DNA of 57,096 nt, taken from assembly GCA_030524205.1 (NCBI GenBank), contig JAUNGZ010000018.1, forward strand, positions 1 through 57,096, read 5' to 3'. Origin of the DNA: Eubacteriales bacterium (lineage in GTDB: Bacteria > Bacillota > Clostridia > Oscillospirales > Butyricicoccaceae). Under the pieces are notes generated by a model. It was given only the letters and a program-made list of their open reading frames with translations. It searched no databases and was not told the DNA's origin. How positions within the stretch are numbered: position 1 is the first letter of the stretch; the number at the start of each line of letters is the position of its first letter. The position numbers and the translations under genes are program-made. Positions 32,416-40,337 of the stretch are shown here, in pieces.

Positions 32416-33273
32416 TCAGCGCTGATAATCCCGGTGCATCGTAACCACGCCGTATTCGCGGCCGCGAACGTGGGCGGAAAGCGCCTCCGCAATCGCAACC
32501 GAGCGGTGCTTGCCGCCCGTGCAGCCAATGCCAATGATAACGTTGGCCTTGCCCTCGGATACATAACGCGGCAGCAGAAAGTCGATCATCGAGGTCAGGT
32601 GCCGCATCAAAGCGTCCGCCGTGCCGCCCTGAAACACGTAATCGCGCACCTCGGGGTCGGTGCCGTTTTTCTCACGCAGCTCCATTTCGTAATAGGGATT
32701 GGGCAGAAAGCGCACGTCGAACACCAGATCGGATTCGGGCGGGATGCCGTATTTAAAGCCGAACGACTGCACGATCACCTCGAACGCGCCGCCGTTGTCC
32801 GTGCCCGCAAACAGGGCGAGCAGGCGCTCGCGCAGGCCGGCGGCGGACAGGCCGGTCGTATTGACGACAAAATCAGCGCGCCCGCGCAGCGCGGAAAGCA
32901 TATCCCGCTCCCGCTCGATCGCGGCCGTCATGCTGACGCCCTTTTCCATCAGCGGATGCTTGCGGCGCGTTTCCTTAAACCGCCGGATGAGCGTCGGCGT
33001 ATCCGTGTCCAAAAACAGGATGCGGTAATCGCAGCCCATATCCCGAATGGAATCCAGCGAATCAAACAGCTGCTGAAAATCCCCGCCCGCCCTCACATCG
33101 GTGACGAGCGCGACCCGCTCGTACCGCTCGGTCGCGGCGAGGCAGATCTCAGCAAAGCGCGGAATCAGCGCAATGGGCAGGTTATCCACGCAGTAATATC
33201 CCAAATCCTCAAACGTGGCGACAGCACGGCTCTTGCCCGCGCCTGACATGCCCGAAACAATCAAAAAGTACAT
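32416..33273 (-). CDS. rapZ: RapZ/YvcJ nucleotide-binding protein
   Basis: 285 aa P-loop protein: Walker A GMSGAGKS near residue 8, then FEDLGYYCVDNLPIALIPRF, DTRFL-like VFDVRFLPNPYY and IGIGCTGGKHRSVAIAE, all hallmarks of the RapZ (YvcJ) family. In enterobacteria it is an RNA adaptor that controls GlmZ; in Firmicutes it hydrolyses nucleotides and affects competence. It follows murB by 28 bases. Confidence 0.95.
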   Translation of the reverse strand: MYFLIVSGMSGAGKSRAVATFEDLGYYCVDNLPIALIPRFAEICLAATERYERVALVTDVRAGGDFQQLFDSLDSIRDMGCDYRILFLDTDTPTLIRRFKETRRKHPLMEKGVSMTAAIERERDMLSALRGRADFVVNTTGLSAAGLRERLLALFAGTDNGGAFEVIVQSFGFKYGIPPESDLVFDVRFLPNPYYEMELREKNGTDPEVRDYVFQGGTADALMRHLTSMIDFLLPRYVSEGKANVIIGIGCTGGKHRSVAIAEALSAHVRGREYGVVTMHRDYQR

Positions 33274-33301
33274 ATAGCCTTCCCCTTGCCGGTTACTATC
33301 T

Positions 33302-34216
33302 CTATCGGACGATCCTTACCTCGCATTCCAGCTCGACGCCGAACTGCGCGCGCACGCGCTGCTGCACCAATTCGATCAGCCGGAGCATGTCGCCGCAGGT
33401 TGCGCCGCCGCGGTTGATCAAAAATCCGGCGTGCTTTTCCGAAACCTGCGCCGCGCCGACCGACGTTCCCTTGAGACCCGCTTTTTCGATGAGCTGCCCC
33501 GCGAAATGCCCCGCCGGACGCTTAAAGGTGGAACCGGCGGACGGGAAATTCAGCGGCTGCTTATCGCGCCGCCGCTGCGCAAAATCATTCATTTTATCCA
33601 AAATCACAGCCGGTTCGCCCGGCTGGAGACGGAGCACGGACCGCACCACCGTCCAATCCGGATGGTCGCGGAACACGCTGCGGCGGTAATCGAAGCCATG
33701 CGCCGCGCCTTTCAGCGTACGCAGTTCTCCTTCGCCGTCCAAATAATCGGTTTGTTCCACAATGCCCGCCATCTGGCCGTCATACGCGCCGGCATTCATA
33801 AATACCGCGCCGCCCAAGCTGCCGGGAATGCCCCCGGCGAATTCCGCGCCGGTCAGCCCCGCGCGCTGCGCGCGCCGCGCAATGCGGGATAAAAGCGCGC
33901 CCGCTTCGGCGGTTACCGTGCCGCCGTCCTCGGCGCGCACGTCGTCCAGCTCGGTCATGCAGACGACCGCGCCGCGCACGCCCTCGTCCGACACCAGCAT
34001 ATTCGACCCGTTTCCGAGCAGCAGCAGCGGAATCTGCCGCTGCCGCAGCACCGCCAAAACCGCCGCAAGCTCCTCCGCCGTTTTGGGCGACAGGAACAGA
34101 TCGGCCGGTCCGCCGATCGCAAAGGTGGTGTGGCGCCTCATCGGCTCGTTTTCCTTGATTTCTATGTCAGGGGCGGCGACTCGAAGCGCCGCAGCCAATT
34201 CACTGATATGCTCCAT
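33302..34216 (-). CDS. murB: UDP-N-acetylenolpyruvoylglucosamine reductase
   Basis: Reduces UDP-GlcNAc-enolpyruvate to UDP-MurNAc using FAD and NADPH, an early peptidoglycan step in the cytoplasm. 304 aa, type II form, with TTFAIGGPADLF, LGNGSNMLVSDEGVRG, GIPGSLGGAVFMNAGAYDG, the catalytic serine in SAGSTFKRP, and KHAGFLINRGGAT. First gene of the operon; ATG 34216 follows GGAGGA and a good sigma-A promoter. Confidence 0.95.
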   Translation of the reverse strand: MEHISELAAALRVAAPDIEIKENEPMRRHTTFAIGGPADLFLSPKTAEELAAVLAVLRQRQIPLLLLGNGSNMLVSDEGVRGAVVCMTELDDVRAEDGGTVTAEAGALLSRIARRAQRAGLTGAEFAGGIPGSLGGAVFMNAGAYDGQMAGIVEQTDYLDGEGELRTLKGAAHGFDYRRSVFRDHPDWTVVRSVLRLQPGEPAVILDKMNDFAQRRRDKQPLNFPSAGSTFKRPAGHFAGQLIEKAGLKGTSVGAAQVSEKHAGFLINRGGATCGDMLRLIELVQQRVRAQFGVELECEVRIVR

Positions 34217-34251
34217 ATTTTCCTCCGCGTAATGAATGCGATATATAATGT

Positions 34252-34281
34252 ATTATACCAAATCGGGCGGTAAAGTGCAAA
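34252..34281 (-). promoter_or_regulatory. Sigma-A promoter of the murB operon
   Basis: Minus-strand TTGCAC (34276-34281), an 18-bp spacer, and TATAAT (34252-34257). It lies directly beside the terminator of the upstream lipoprotein gene. Confidence 0.8.
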
Positions 34282-34284
34282 CGA

Positions 34285-34308
34285 AAGGCACCCCGAAGGG
34301 TGCCTTTT
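34285..34308. terminator. Terminator downstream of the lipoprotein gene
   Basis: Perfect stem aaaggcaccc (34285-34294) with 34299-34308 around cgaa, 26 bases past the lipoprotein stop. T-runs are present on both sides (five on plus, three on minus). Confidence 0.85.
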
Positions 34309-34334
34309 TCTGAATGTTTTATTCTACTTTCCTC

Positions 34335-34832
34335 TTACTGCGCCGCATCCTGCATCAGCGTGGCGCCTTCCGTCAGATCCTGCATAGCGGTCTGAATGCT
34401 TTCCGTGGCCTTAGCCGTCGCATCAGCGATCTTCTGCTGATCGGTTTCACCGATGATCGCGCTGATCGTGTCGATGTAGTCAACCATCGCTGCACAGCCC
34501 GATTTCATTTTGTCGTGCGCTTCCGCATAAGCTTCCGGCGCATTGATGGCGATAAAATCGTTCAACGGCTGCTTTAAGTCCTCTAAAATCTGCTTAGACG
34601 CATCAGGATCCGTCATATCAACATTCGCCGCGTCGGTCTGCACCTTGGTCATTGACTCGCTGAGATCCTGCACCGCCTGCATGTATTCCTCTTCGGTCAG
34701 TGCGGCCGGAGCGTTCTGACCTGCGTCGTCCATCGGCGCGCCCTCGTCCTTTTTGCCGCAGGCGCCCAACGAAAGCACCATGACTCCAGCCAGCAGCGCG
34801 GCCACCAGCCGCTTTGTTACGTTCTTGCTCAT
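34335..34832 (-). CDS. Small helical lipoprotein of unknown function
   Basis: 165 aa. Lipoprotein signal with lipobox LSLGAC (cysteine near residue 25), a charged linker, and a mostly helical body with repeated acidic stretches (LTEEEYMQAVQDLSESMTKV, KATESIQTAMQDLTEG). No catalytic motif is visible. It has its own strong promoter (34891-34919) and its own terminator, so it is a single-gene unit. A cell-surface or extracytoplasmic role is all that the sequence supports. Confidence 0.82.
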   Translation of the reverse strand: MSKNVTKRLVAALLAGVMVLSLGACGKKDEGAPMDDAGQNAPAALTEEEYMQAVQDLSESMTKVQTDAANVDMTDPDASKQILEDLKQPLNDFIAINAPEAYAEAHDKMKSGCAAMVDYIDTISAIIGETDQQKIADATAKATESIQTAMQDLTEGATLMQDAAQ

Positions 34833-34890
34833 GTTTCTCTCCTCCTAGCAGTTACTGGTTATTTTTGGAATCTCCAAAACACCTGTTCCA

Positions 34891-34919
34891 AGTATAGTCA
34901 ATTTCCCAGCAACTGTAAA
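34891..34919 (-). promoter_or_regulatory. Sigma-A promoter of the lipoprotein gene
   Basis: Minus-strand TTTACA (34914-34919), 17-bp spacer, TATACT (34891-34896). The gene starts about 50 bases downstream. Confidence 0.82.
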
Positions 34920-34982
34920 GGCACAATCTGCTGAAATATCTTCCTCGCCCTGCCGGGGAATTAGAGGAATTCCCAAACTTTC

Positions 34983-35996
34983 TCAGCGTACCCAGACCTC
35001 TTCATGCTCGCCGCGGCGCGGACGGCCGAGCAGCATGCGGATAGCGTCCTTCGCCGGCAGGCCCTGATACAGCACCTCGTACATCGCCTCCGTGATCGGC
35101 ATGGAAACCCCCTGCTGCTTGGCGAGCTGATAACCCGCTTCGGTGGCATAGTAGCCCTCGACGGTCGCTCCAACCTCAGCCATCGCCTGCTCGGCGGTCT
35201 TGCCCTGCCCTATCAAAATACCCGCTCGGCGGTTGCGCGAATGCATCGAGCAGCAGGTTACGATCAAATCGCCCACGCCGGAAAGCCCCGCGAACGTCTC
35301 CTGCTTCGCGCCAAGCTGAACGCCGAGACGCGCAATCTCCGACAGGCCGCGGGTCATAAACGCGGCCTTGGAGTTGTCGCCCAGCCCCAGACCGTCCGAT
35401 ATGCCCGCGCCGAGCGCGATAATATTCTTAAACGCGCCGCCCAGTTCGGCGCCTACGACGTCGGACGAGGTATAAACGCGGAAATAAATATCATTCATAA
35501 ACGCGGCCTGCGTCAGTTCGGCCGCTGCGCGGCTTTCAGAGGCCGCCACGATTGCCGTGGGCACGCCGCGCGCCACCTCTTCCGCATGGGTCGGACCGGT
35601 CAGCGCGACAACCGGATTGTTCCCGCCCATCGCACGGTCGATCGTCTCGGAAAACCGGCAGTAACCGTTTTTGCCGTCCAAGCCCTTGCCGACATTGACG
35701 ATCACCGTTCCGGCGGGCACGATAGCGGCAAGCTGCGCCGCGGTCGACGCAACCGCGAAGGAAGGCACGGCCATTACGATCAGGTCGGCCTTGGCCGCGC
35801 CGGACATATCGGTCGTGATCTCGATGCCCGCCGGAATTTTAACGCCCGGCAGCAGCTTTTCATTGGCGCGCTCGCGGCACAGCAGGTCGCACTCCTCCTG
35901 CAAATACGTCCACGAGGCCACCTCGTGCCCGTTGCCGTGCAGCAGCATGGCCAGTGCAATGCCCCAGCCGCCGGTACCCAATACGAAAACCTTCAT
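34983..35996 (-). CDS. gpsA: Glycerol-3-phosphate dehydrogenase [NAD(P)+]
   Basis: Makes sn-glycerol 3-phosphate from dihydroxyacetone phosphate for phospholipid synthesis. 337 aa with the nucleotide motif VLGTGGWGIALAMLL, VMAVPSFA, GLDGKNG, LTGPTHAEEVARGVPTA and the catalytic-lysine region GAELGGAFKNIIALGAGISDGLG. The ATG overlaps the plsY stop by 4 bp, coupling synthesis of the substrate to its acyltransferase. Confidence 0.95.
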   Translation of the reverse strand: MKVFVLGTGGWGIALAMLLHGNGHEVASWTYLQEECDLLCRERANEKLLPGVKIPAGIEITTDMSGAAKADLIVMAVPSFAVASTAAQLAAIVPAGTVIVNVGKGLDGKNGYCRFSETIDRAMGGNNPVVALTGPTHAEEVARGVPTAIVAASESRAAAELTQAAFMNDIYFRVYTSSDVVGAELGGAFKNIIALGAGISDGLGLGDNSKAAFMTRGLSEIARLGVQLGAKQETFAGLSGVGDLIVTCCSMHSRNRRAGILIGQGKTAEQAMAEVGATVEGYYATEAGYQLAKQQGVSMPITEAMYEVLYQGLPAKDAIRMLLGRPRRGEHEEVWVR

Positions 35997-36676
35997 TTTG
36001 CGCTCCCTTCTCCGTCTGACGCGCCGTCCGTGCTTGCCGCCGTCCCCTCTGCGCCGGAGGGTGCGGTCTCAATAGATTTTTTGCTTTTAAACGAAAATTT
36101 GTTTTCCTGACCGCGCAGCATGCGCATAATATTGGCGCGGTGCATAAAAATGACCGCGGCAGCCATGCCGAACGCCATTGCCGTCAGGACCGGGTCGCGG
36201 TAAAACGCAAAGGTCGTGATCGGGAAGCTGACCGCTCCAAGGATCGAGCCGAGCGAAATCCAGCGCGTGACAATCACGGCAATCAAGAACAATGCAAACG
36301 CGACCAAAAAAACACGCCAGTCAAACAGGGCGAGCATCACTGCGCCGACCAGAACTCCTTTGCCGCCGCGGAAACCAAAATAAACCGGAAACATATGCCC
36401 CAGAATGACAAAGATGCCGGCAACCAGCTTGCCGATCGGTCCGCACAGCAGCGCGCCGATGGCGACCGCCGCCGCGCCCTTTGCGATATCCCCGAGCAGC
36501 ACAAACAGCGTTTTCCCCGCGCCCATGGTGCGGTACGCGTTTGTCAGCCCGGCGTTGCCCGAGCCGTAGTTCCGGATATCCTTGCCCAGCGTCGCCTTGC
36601 TCACAATAATGGCAAAGCTGAGCGAGCCCAGCAGGTAAGCGCTGACCGCAATGACCGCAAAATGCGTGATCGTCAT
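35993..36676 (-). CDS. plsY: Glycerol-3-phosphate acyltransferase PlsY
   Basis: Membrane acyltransferase that transfers acyl groups from acyl-phosphate to glycerol 3-phosphate. 227 aa with conserved loops GSLSFAIIVSK, GSGNAGLTNAYRTMG, HMFPVYFGFRGGKGV and a later basic loop with HRANIMRMLRG. The core matches the usual length (about 200 aa); the extra 25-30 residues are a hydrophilic Ser/Ala/Gly tail. Between der (24 bases upstream) and gpsA (4-bp overlap). Confidence 0.94.
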   Translation of the reverse strand: MTITHFAVIAVSAYLLGSLSFAIIVSKATLGKDIRNYGSGNAGLTNAYRTMGAGKTLFVLLGDIAKGAAAVAIGALLCGPIGKLVAGIFVILGHMFPVYFGFRGGKGVLVGAVMLALFDWRVFLVAFALFLIAVIVTRWISLGSILGAVSFPITTFAFYRDPVLTAMAFGMAAAVIFMHRANIMRMLRGQENKFSFKSKKSIETAPSGAEGTAASTDGASDGEGSAK

Positions 36677-36700
36677 GTCTTTTTCCCCCAGATGTGAATT

Positions 36701-38026
36701 TTACTCCTTGTCTCCGCGCTGCCGCACAACCATGCGCACAGGCGTGCCTGTCAACCCGAACACCTCGCGTATCTGGTTTTCCAGATAGCGCTGATAGGAA
36801 AAGTGGAACAGCCGCGCGTCGTTGCAGAAGCAGACGAACGTCGGCGGGCAGGCGGACGCCTGCGTCATATAGAAAATCTTCAGGCGGCGGCCCTTGTCGG
36901 TCGGCGGCTGTACGCGCGCGGTCGCCTCGGCCAAAATGGAGTTGAGCTGACCGGTCGGAATGCGCATGTGATTCTGCTCATACACCTCGCGGATCAGTGC
37001 AAACAGCTTATCGACGCGCTGTCCGGTCTGCGCGGAAATGAACAGCACCGGCGCATATGGCATATATGCCAAGCCTTCGCGCACACGGAGCGTGTACTCC
37101 TTCATTGTGCCGCCGTCCTTTTCGACCAAATCCCACTTATTCACAACGATAATGCAGGCCTTGCCCGCATTGTGCGCTTCACCGGCGACCTTGGTGTCCT
37201 GCTCGGTCACGCCCTCGGTCGCGTCAATCATGATGACGCAGACGTCGGCGCGCTCAACCGCGAGCAGCGACCGCATGACCGAGTATTTTTCGATTTTCTC
37301 GTCGACCTTGCTCTTTTTGCGGATGCCCGCCGTGTCGACAAAGGTGAATTTGCCGTGCGCGTTGTCGAGATCGGCGTCGACGCTGTCTCGCGTCGTGCCC
37401 GCGATATCGGACACGATCACGCGCTCCTCTCCCAGCACACGGTTGAGAAGGCTCGATTTGCCGACGTTCGGCTTGCCGATCAGCGCGACGCGGATGCGCT
37501 CCTCGTCGTTTTCCTGCTCGTCCGCAGGAGGGAAATACTCGTATGCTGCGTCGAGCATTTCGCCGATCCCGTAGCCGTGCAGCGCGGAAATGCCGAACGG
37601 CTCTCCCAGACCGAGATTGTAGAATTCATAAAACTCGGCTTCGGGCTGTCCGGGCTTGTCGCACTTATTGACTGCCAGCACGACCGGCTTGCCCGAGCGC
37701 TGGAGCATGGACGCAACGTCCTGATCGGCCGCCGTAATGCCGGTGCGCAGGTCGGTGATCAAAATGATCACGTCGGCCGCGGAAATCGCGGTTTCCGCCT
37801 GAAAGCGCATAAACTGCAAAATTTCGTTATCGTTCGACGGCTCGATGCCGCCCGTGTCCACAATGGTAAAATCGCGGCCGCGCCAGTCGCTCTCGGCGTA
37901 CAGGCGGTCGCGGGTCACGCCGGGCGTGTCCTCGACAATCGACAGGCGTTTGCCCGCCAGACGGTTAAACAGCTGGCTTTTTCCTACATTAGGCCGCCCT
38001 ACAATGGCGACAATCGGTTTTGGCAT
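36701..38026 (-). CDS. der: Ribosome biogenesis GTPase Der (EngA)
   Basis: 441 aa with two consecutive GTPase domains and a C-terminal KH-like domain. First G domain: GRPNVGKSQLFNRL, DTGG, NKCD. Second: GKPNVGKSSLLNRVL, DTAGI, NKWD. The order of motifs and length are typical. It acts in 50S subunit maturation. In an operon with DUF512, plsY and gpsA, as in many Clostridia. Confidence 0.96.
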   Translation of the reverse strand: MPKPIVAIVGRPNVGKSQLFNRLAGKRLSIVEDTPGVTRDRLYAESDWRGRDFTIVDTGGIEPSNDNEILQFMRFQAETAISAADVIILITDLRTGITAADQDVASMLQRSGKPVVLAVNKCDKPGQPEAEFYEFYNLGLGEPFGISALHGYGIGEMLDAAYEYFPPADEQENDEERIRVALIGKPNVGKSSLLNRVLGEERVIVSDIAGTTRDSVDADLDNAHGKFTFVDTAGIRKKSKVDEKIEKYSVMRSLLAVERADVCVIMIDATEGVTEQDTKVAGEAHNAGKACIIVVNKWDLVEKDGGTMKEYTLRVREGLAYMPYAPVLFISAQTGQRVDKLFALIREVYEQNHMRIPTGQLNSILAEATARVQPPTDKGRRLKIFYMTQASACPPTFVCFCNDARLFHFSYQRYLENQIREVFGLTGTPVRMVVRQRGDKE

Positions 38027-38051
38027 AGGGTATTCCCTCCTTCATCGGGGG

Positions 38052-39356
38052 TCAATCTTCAAAAATTTTGGCAAGCAGGTCGGCCCCGTCGATCTCTACG
38101 GGCACAAGCGGCACGCCGAGCGCGTCCGACACCTGCCGCGGGGTATAGTCGTCCAGAAAAACGTCGCCGCCGTCGCGCAGCATATTGGCAGATATGAGCA
38201 CGCGCTCGCCAAGCTCCCGCCCCGCGAGCTGCGCGATCAGGTCCTGTCCGGTGATCAATCCCGCGACCGAAACCCGATGGCCGAAAAAATCGTTTCGAAT
38301 TTCCACGACCTGTCCTCTTAAATTATCGCATTTTGCGGCGGCTTCGTCAAGAAGAAGCGCAAGCGAGGGCGCGGCGGCCGCGCCGGTCGCAATCGTAAAC
38401 GGACGCGCCGTTCTGCCCTCGTAATCGGGCAGCGCCAGCCGGAATTCCTCCATAAACAGCGGCATCATGCCAATGCCGTTCTCAAATTGGGTGAAATCCT
38501 CGTAATACTCCGTATCCGGCAACGGGCGGCCCGCCTTGAGGTACAGCTCGTCCCCGCACCAGACGAGACGCGTACCGATTTCCCGCAGACACTGTGCGGC
38601 AAACGGCTCGACGATGTCGAGCACGGCGGCGGCGCTCTCCGCCGTCGTCGGCTCCAAGGGATACAGGCCCTCGCGGTGGTCGGTCATGCCGAACGGCACG
38701 ACCGAAATCGTGTTTACCGCCGGGTAGAGCGCCCGCAGGTCGCGCAGCGAGCGCAAAAGCTCCTCCCCGTCGTTCAGGCCCTTGCACACGACTAGCTGGC
38801 AGTTCATCGTGATGCCGCCCTCGGCAAAGCGGTCCATGATTTTGAGCGCCTCGCCCGCGCGCTTGTTTTGCAGCATCTTGACGCGCAGCTCCGGATTTGT
38901 CGTCTGCACCGACACATTGACCGGCGAAATGTGCATCCGCAGAATGCGGTCGACGTCGGCTTCCGACAGATTGGTCAGTGAAATATAGTTGCCCATCAAA
39001 AACGACATGCGCGCGTCGTCGTCCTTGACATACAGCGTTTCCCGCATGCCTTTTGGGAGCTGGTCGATAAAGCAGAACACGCATTTGTTCGAGCAGCGCT
39101 TCATGCCGTCCATCAAATAGTGCTCAAAATTCAGACCGAGCGGCTCGCCCTCGCGTTTGCGCACCGGCACCTCCCGGAGGGTTTTGCCGTCGGCGGCAAG
39201 CAGCTGCAAGGTTAATTTTGCGTCGTAACTGTAAAATTTATAATCCAAAACATCGCGGATCGCAATATCGTCGATCTTGAGCAGGGTTTCCCCTGCCTGA
39301 GCGCCCGCGAGGCAGGCCGGGCTGCCCGCGTCGACGCTGACAATTTTAGACGCCAT
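38052..39356 (-). CDS. DUF512 family radical-SAM-like Fe-S protein with PDZ domain
   Basis: 434 aa. N-terminal PDZ-like domain (VSVDAGSPACLAGAQAGETLL), then a cysteine cluster CSNKCVFC (Cys88, Cys92, Cys95) within the typical KRCSNKCVFCFIDQLP, and the C-terminal DUF512 region (NDFFGHRVSVAGLITGQDL). The cysteine spacing CX3CX2C matches radical SAM enzymes. The function of the family is not established to my knowledge. The start is ATG 39356, nine bases after AAAGGAG; an ATG at 39365 lies inside the ribosome site. Confidence 0.88.
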   Translation of the reverse strand: MASKIVSVDAGSPACLAGAQAGETLLKIDDIAIRDVLDYKFYSYDAKLTLQLLAADGKTLREVPVRKREGEPLGLNFEHYLMDGMKRCSNKCVFCFIDQLPKGMRETLYVKDDDARMSFLMGNYISLTNLSEADVDRILRMHISPVNVSVQTTNPELRVKMLQNKRAGEALKIMDRFAEGGITMNCQLVVCKGLNDGEELLRSLRDLRALYPAVNTISVVPFGMTDHREGLYPLEPTTAESAAAVLDIVEPFAAQCLREIGTRLVWCGDELYLKAGRPLPDTEYYEDFTQFENGIGMMPLFMEEFRLALPDYEGRTARPFTIATGAAAAPSLALLLDEAAAKCDNLRGQVVEIRNDFFGHRVSVAGLITGQDLIAQLAGRELGERVLISANMLRDGGDVFLDDYTPRQVSDALGVPLVPVEIDGADLLAKIFED

Positions 39357-39381
39357 GGCGGGCATCTCCTTTCATAAAAAA

Positions 39382-39412
39382 ATGGAGAAAGGGCTTCAGC
39401 CGCCTTCTCCAT
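39382..39412 (-). terminator. Terminator of yceD-rpmF
   Basis: On the minus strand, ATGGAGAAGG pairs with a CCTTTCTCCAT-type arm (39403-39412 with 39382-39391), followed by seven T (plus-strand A at 39375-39381). It lies just before the DUF512 ribosome-binding site, so the DUF512 operon relies on read-through or an overlapping promoter. Confidence 0.85.
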
Positions 39413-39431
39413 CTTTTGTTCTTTTTTAGCC

Positions 39432-39617
39432 TTACGCTTCCTTGACGGCGACAACCTCGCGGCCATTGTAATAACCGCAGGCCTTGCACATTCTGTGCGC
39501 CAGCTTCATCTCGCCGCACTTCGGGCACTTGCTCATGCCGGGCAAAGAGAGCTTCCAGTGGGAGTTGCGGCGCTTGTCGCGGCGGGCTTTCGAAATCTTT
39601 CTCTTCGGTACTGCCAT
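39432..39617 (-). CDS. rpmF: 50S ribosomal protein L32
   Basis: 61 aa: [17 protein letters not shown] at the N-terminus and a zinc ribbon with two CxxC pairs (CPKC and CKAC). The C+ form has four cysteines and is zinc-binding. A GGAGG site precedes the ATG at 39617. It follows the DUF177 gene, the common bacterial arrangement. Confidence 0.96.
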   Translation of the reverse strand: MAVPKRKISKARRDKRRNSHWKLSLPGMSKCPKCGEMKLAHRMCKACGYYNGREVVAVKEA

Positions 39618-39661
39618 GGTGGATACACCTCCTACTCTATCTTCTGTGTTTTTTGACTGTT

Positions 39662-40177
39662 TTAGTTGCCCTTGTCTGGATCAGAGTCGAGCAGGGCGCG
39701 CAGCGCGGCTAAACGCGGATCGATCTGCTTTTTCTCGCAGTCGCAGTCGACTTCGTTGCGGTCGGCGCCGCAGTGCGGACAAATGCCTTTACAGTCCTCC
39801 CTGCACAGATATGTCATCTGTACCCGCAGGATCAATGCCGGCACTAGGATGTCCGCCGGATCCACGCTGTCACCGGTCAGCACGAAAAGATCGTCTTCTT
39901 CCTCAGCGTCCGGATCGTCCGACAAAAGCGTGTCGACCTCGGCCGTCAGCAGAATGTTCAGCGGCTTCAGGCAGCGCGCGCACGCCGTCGAGTAGATCGT
40001 TTTGATCGTTCCCTTCATGCGCGGTACGCCGGAATCGTTTGAAACCTCGCCGCTGATCTGAACCGGGCTTTGAAACGGATACGCGCCGTACAGCCGTTCA
40101 CCGCTCAAATCGAGCGTGTCCGAAAACGGGATGCGTAAAACATTCGCGCCGGTCAGTTTTTTTAAATCAATCTTCAT
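39662..40177 (-). CDS. yceD: YceD/DUF177 family protein
   Basis: 171 aa. The DUF177 motif CARCLKPL is present, and the C-terminal region carries a cysteine cluster ([13 protein letters not shown], later CDC) that is often seen in Gram-positive members and may bind zinc. In other bacteria and plants the family affects 23S rRNA levels. It is linked to rpmF by a 44-base gap and transcribed from a sigma-A promoter at 40203-40232. Confidence 0.92.
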   Translation of the reverse strand: MKIDLKKLTGANVLRIPFSDTLDLSGERLYGAYPFQSPVQISGEVSNDSGVPRMKGTIKTIYSTACARCLKPLNILLTAEVDTLLSDDPDAEEEDDLFVLTGDSVDPADILVPALILRVQMTYLCREDCKGICPHCGADRNEVDCDCEKKQIDPRLAALRALLDSDPDKGN

Positions 40178-40202
40178 GTCAACCTCACATGGTACATGGA
40201 AT

Positions 40203-40232
40203 AGTATACTATACCTTCTCCCCCTTTGTCAA
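40203..40232 (-). promoter_or_regulatory. Sigma-A promoter of yceD-rpmF
   Basis: Minus-strand TTGACA (40227-40232), 18-bp spacer, TATACT (40203-40208); an overlapping TAGTAT gives a 16-bp alternative. Confidence 0.82.
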
Positions 40233-40278
40233 CCAAAAAATGCGTCAAAAACCGCATTTCCCGCCGTTTATGAAACGG

Positions 40279-40316
40279 AGAAAAGGTTCCGCCCCAAATG
40301 GAACGGAACCTTTTCT
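40279..40316 (-). terminator. Terminator of the TRAP operon
   Basis: Stem agaaaaggttccg (40279-40291) with 40304-40316, 21 bases past the dctM-type stop codon. The A/T-rich outer ends suit both strands. Confidence 0.8.
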
Positions 40317-40337
40317 GTTTTCTCCGGTTTTATGCCG

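Noticed and set aside
34956-34974. GGGAATT/AATTCCC hairpin after gpsA considered as its terminator
   Set aside because: Only seven pairs and followed by GC-rich sequence without a T-run.
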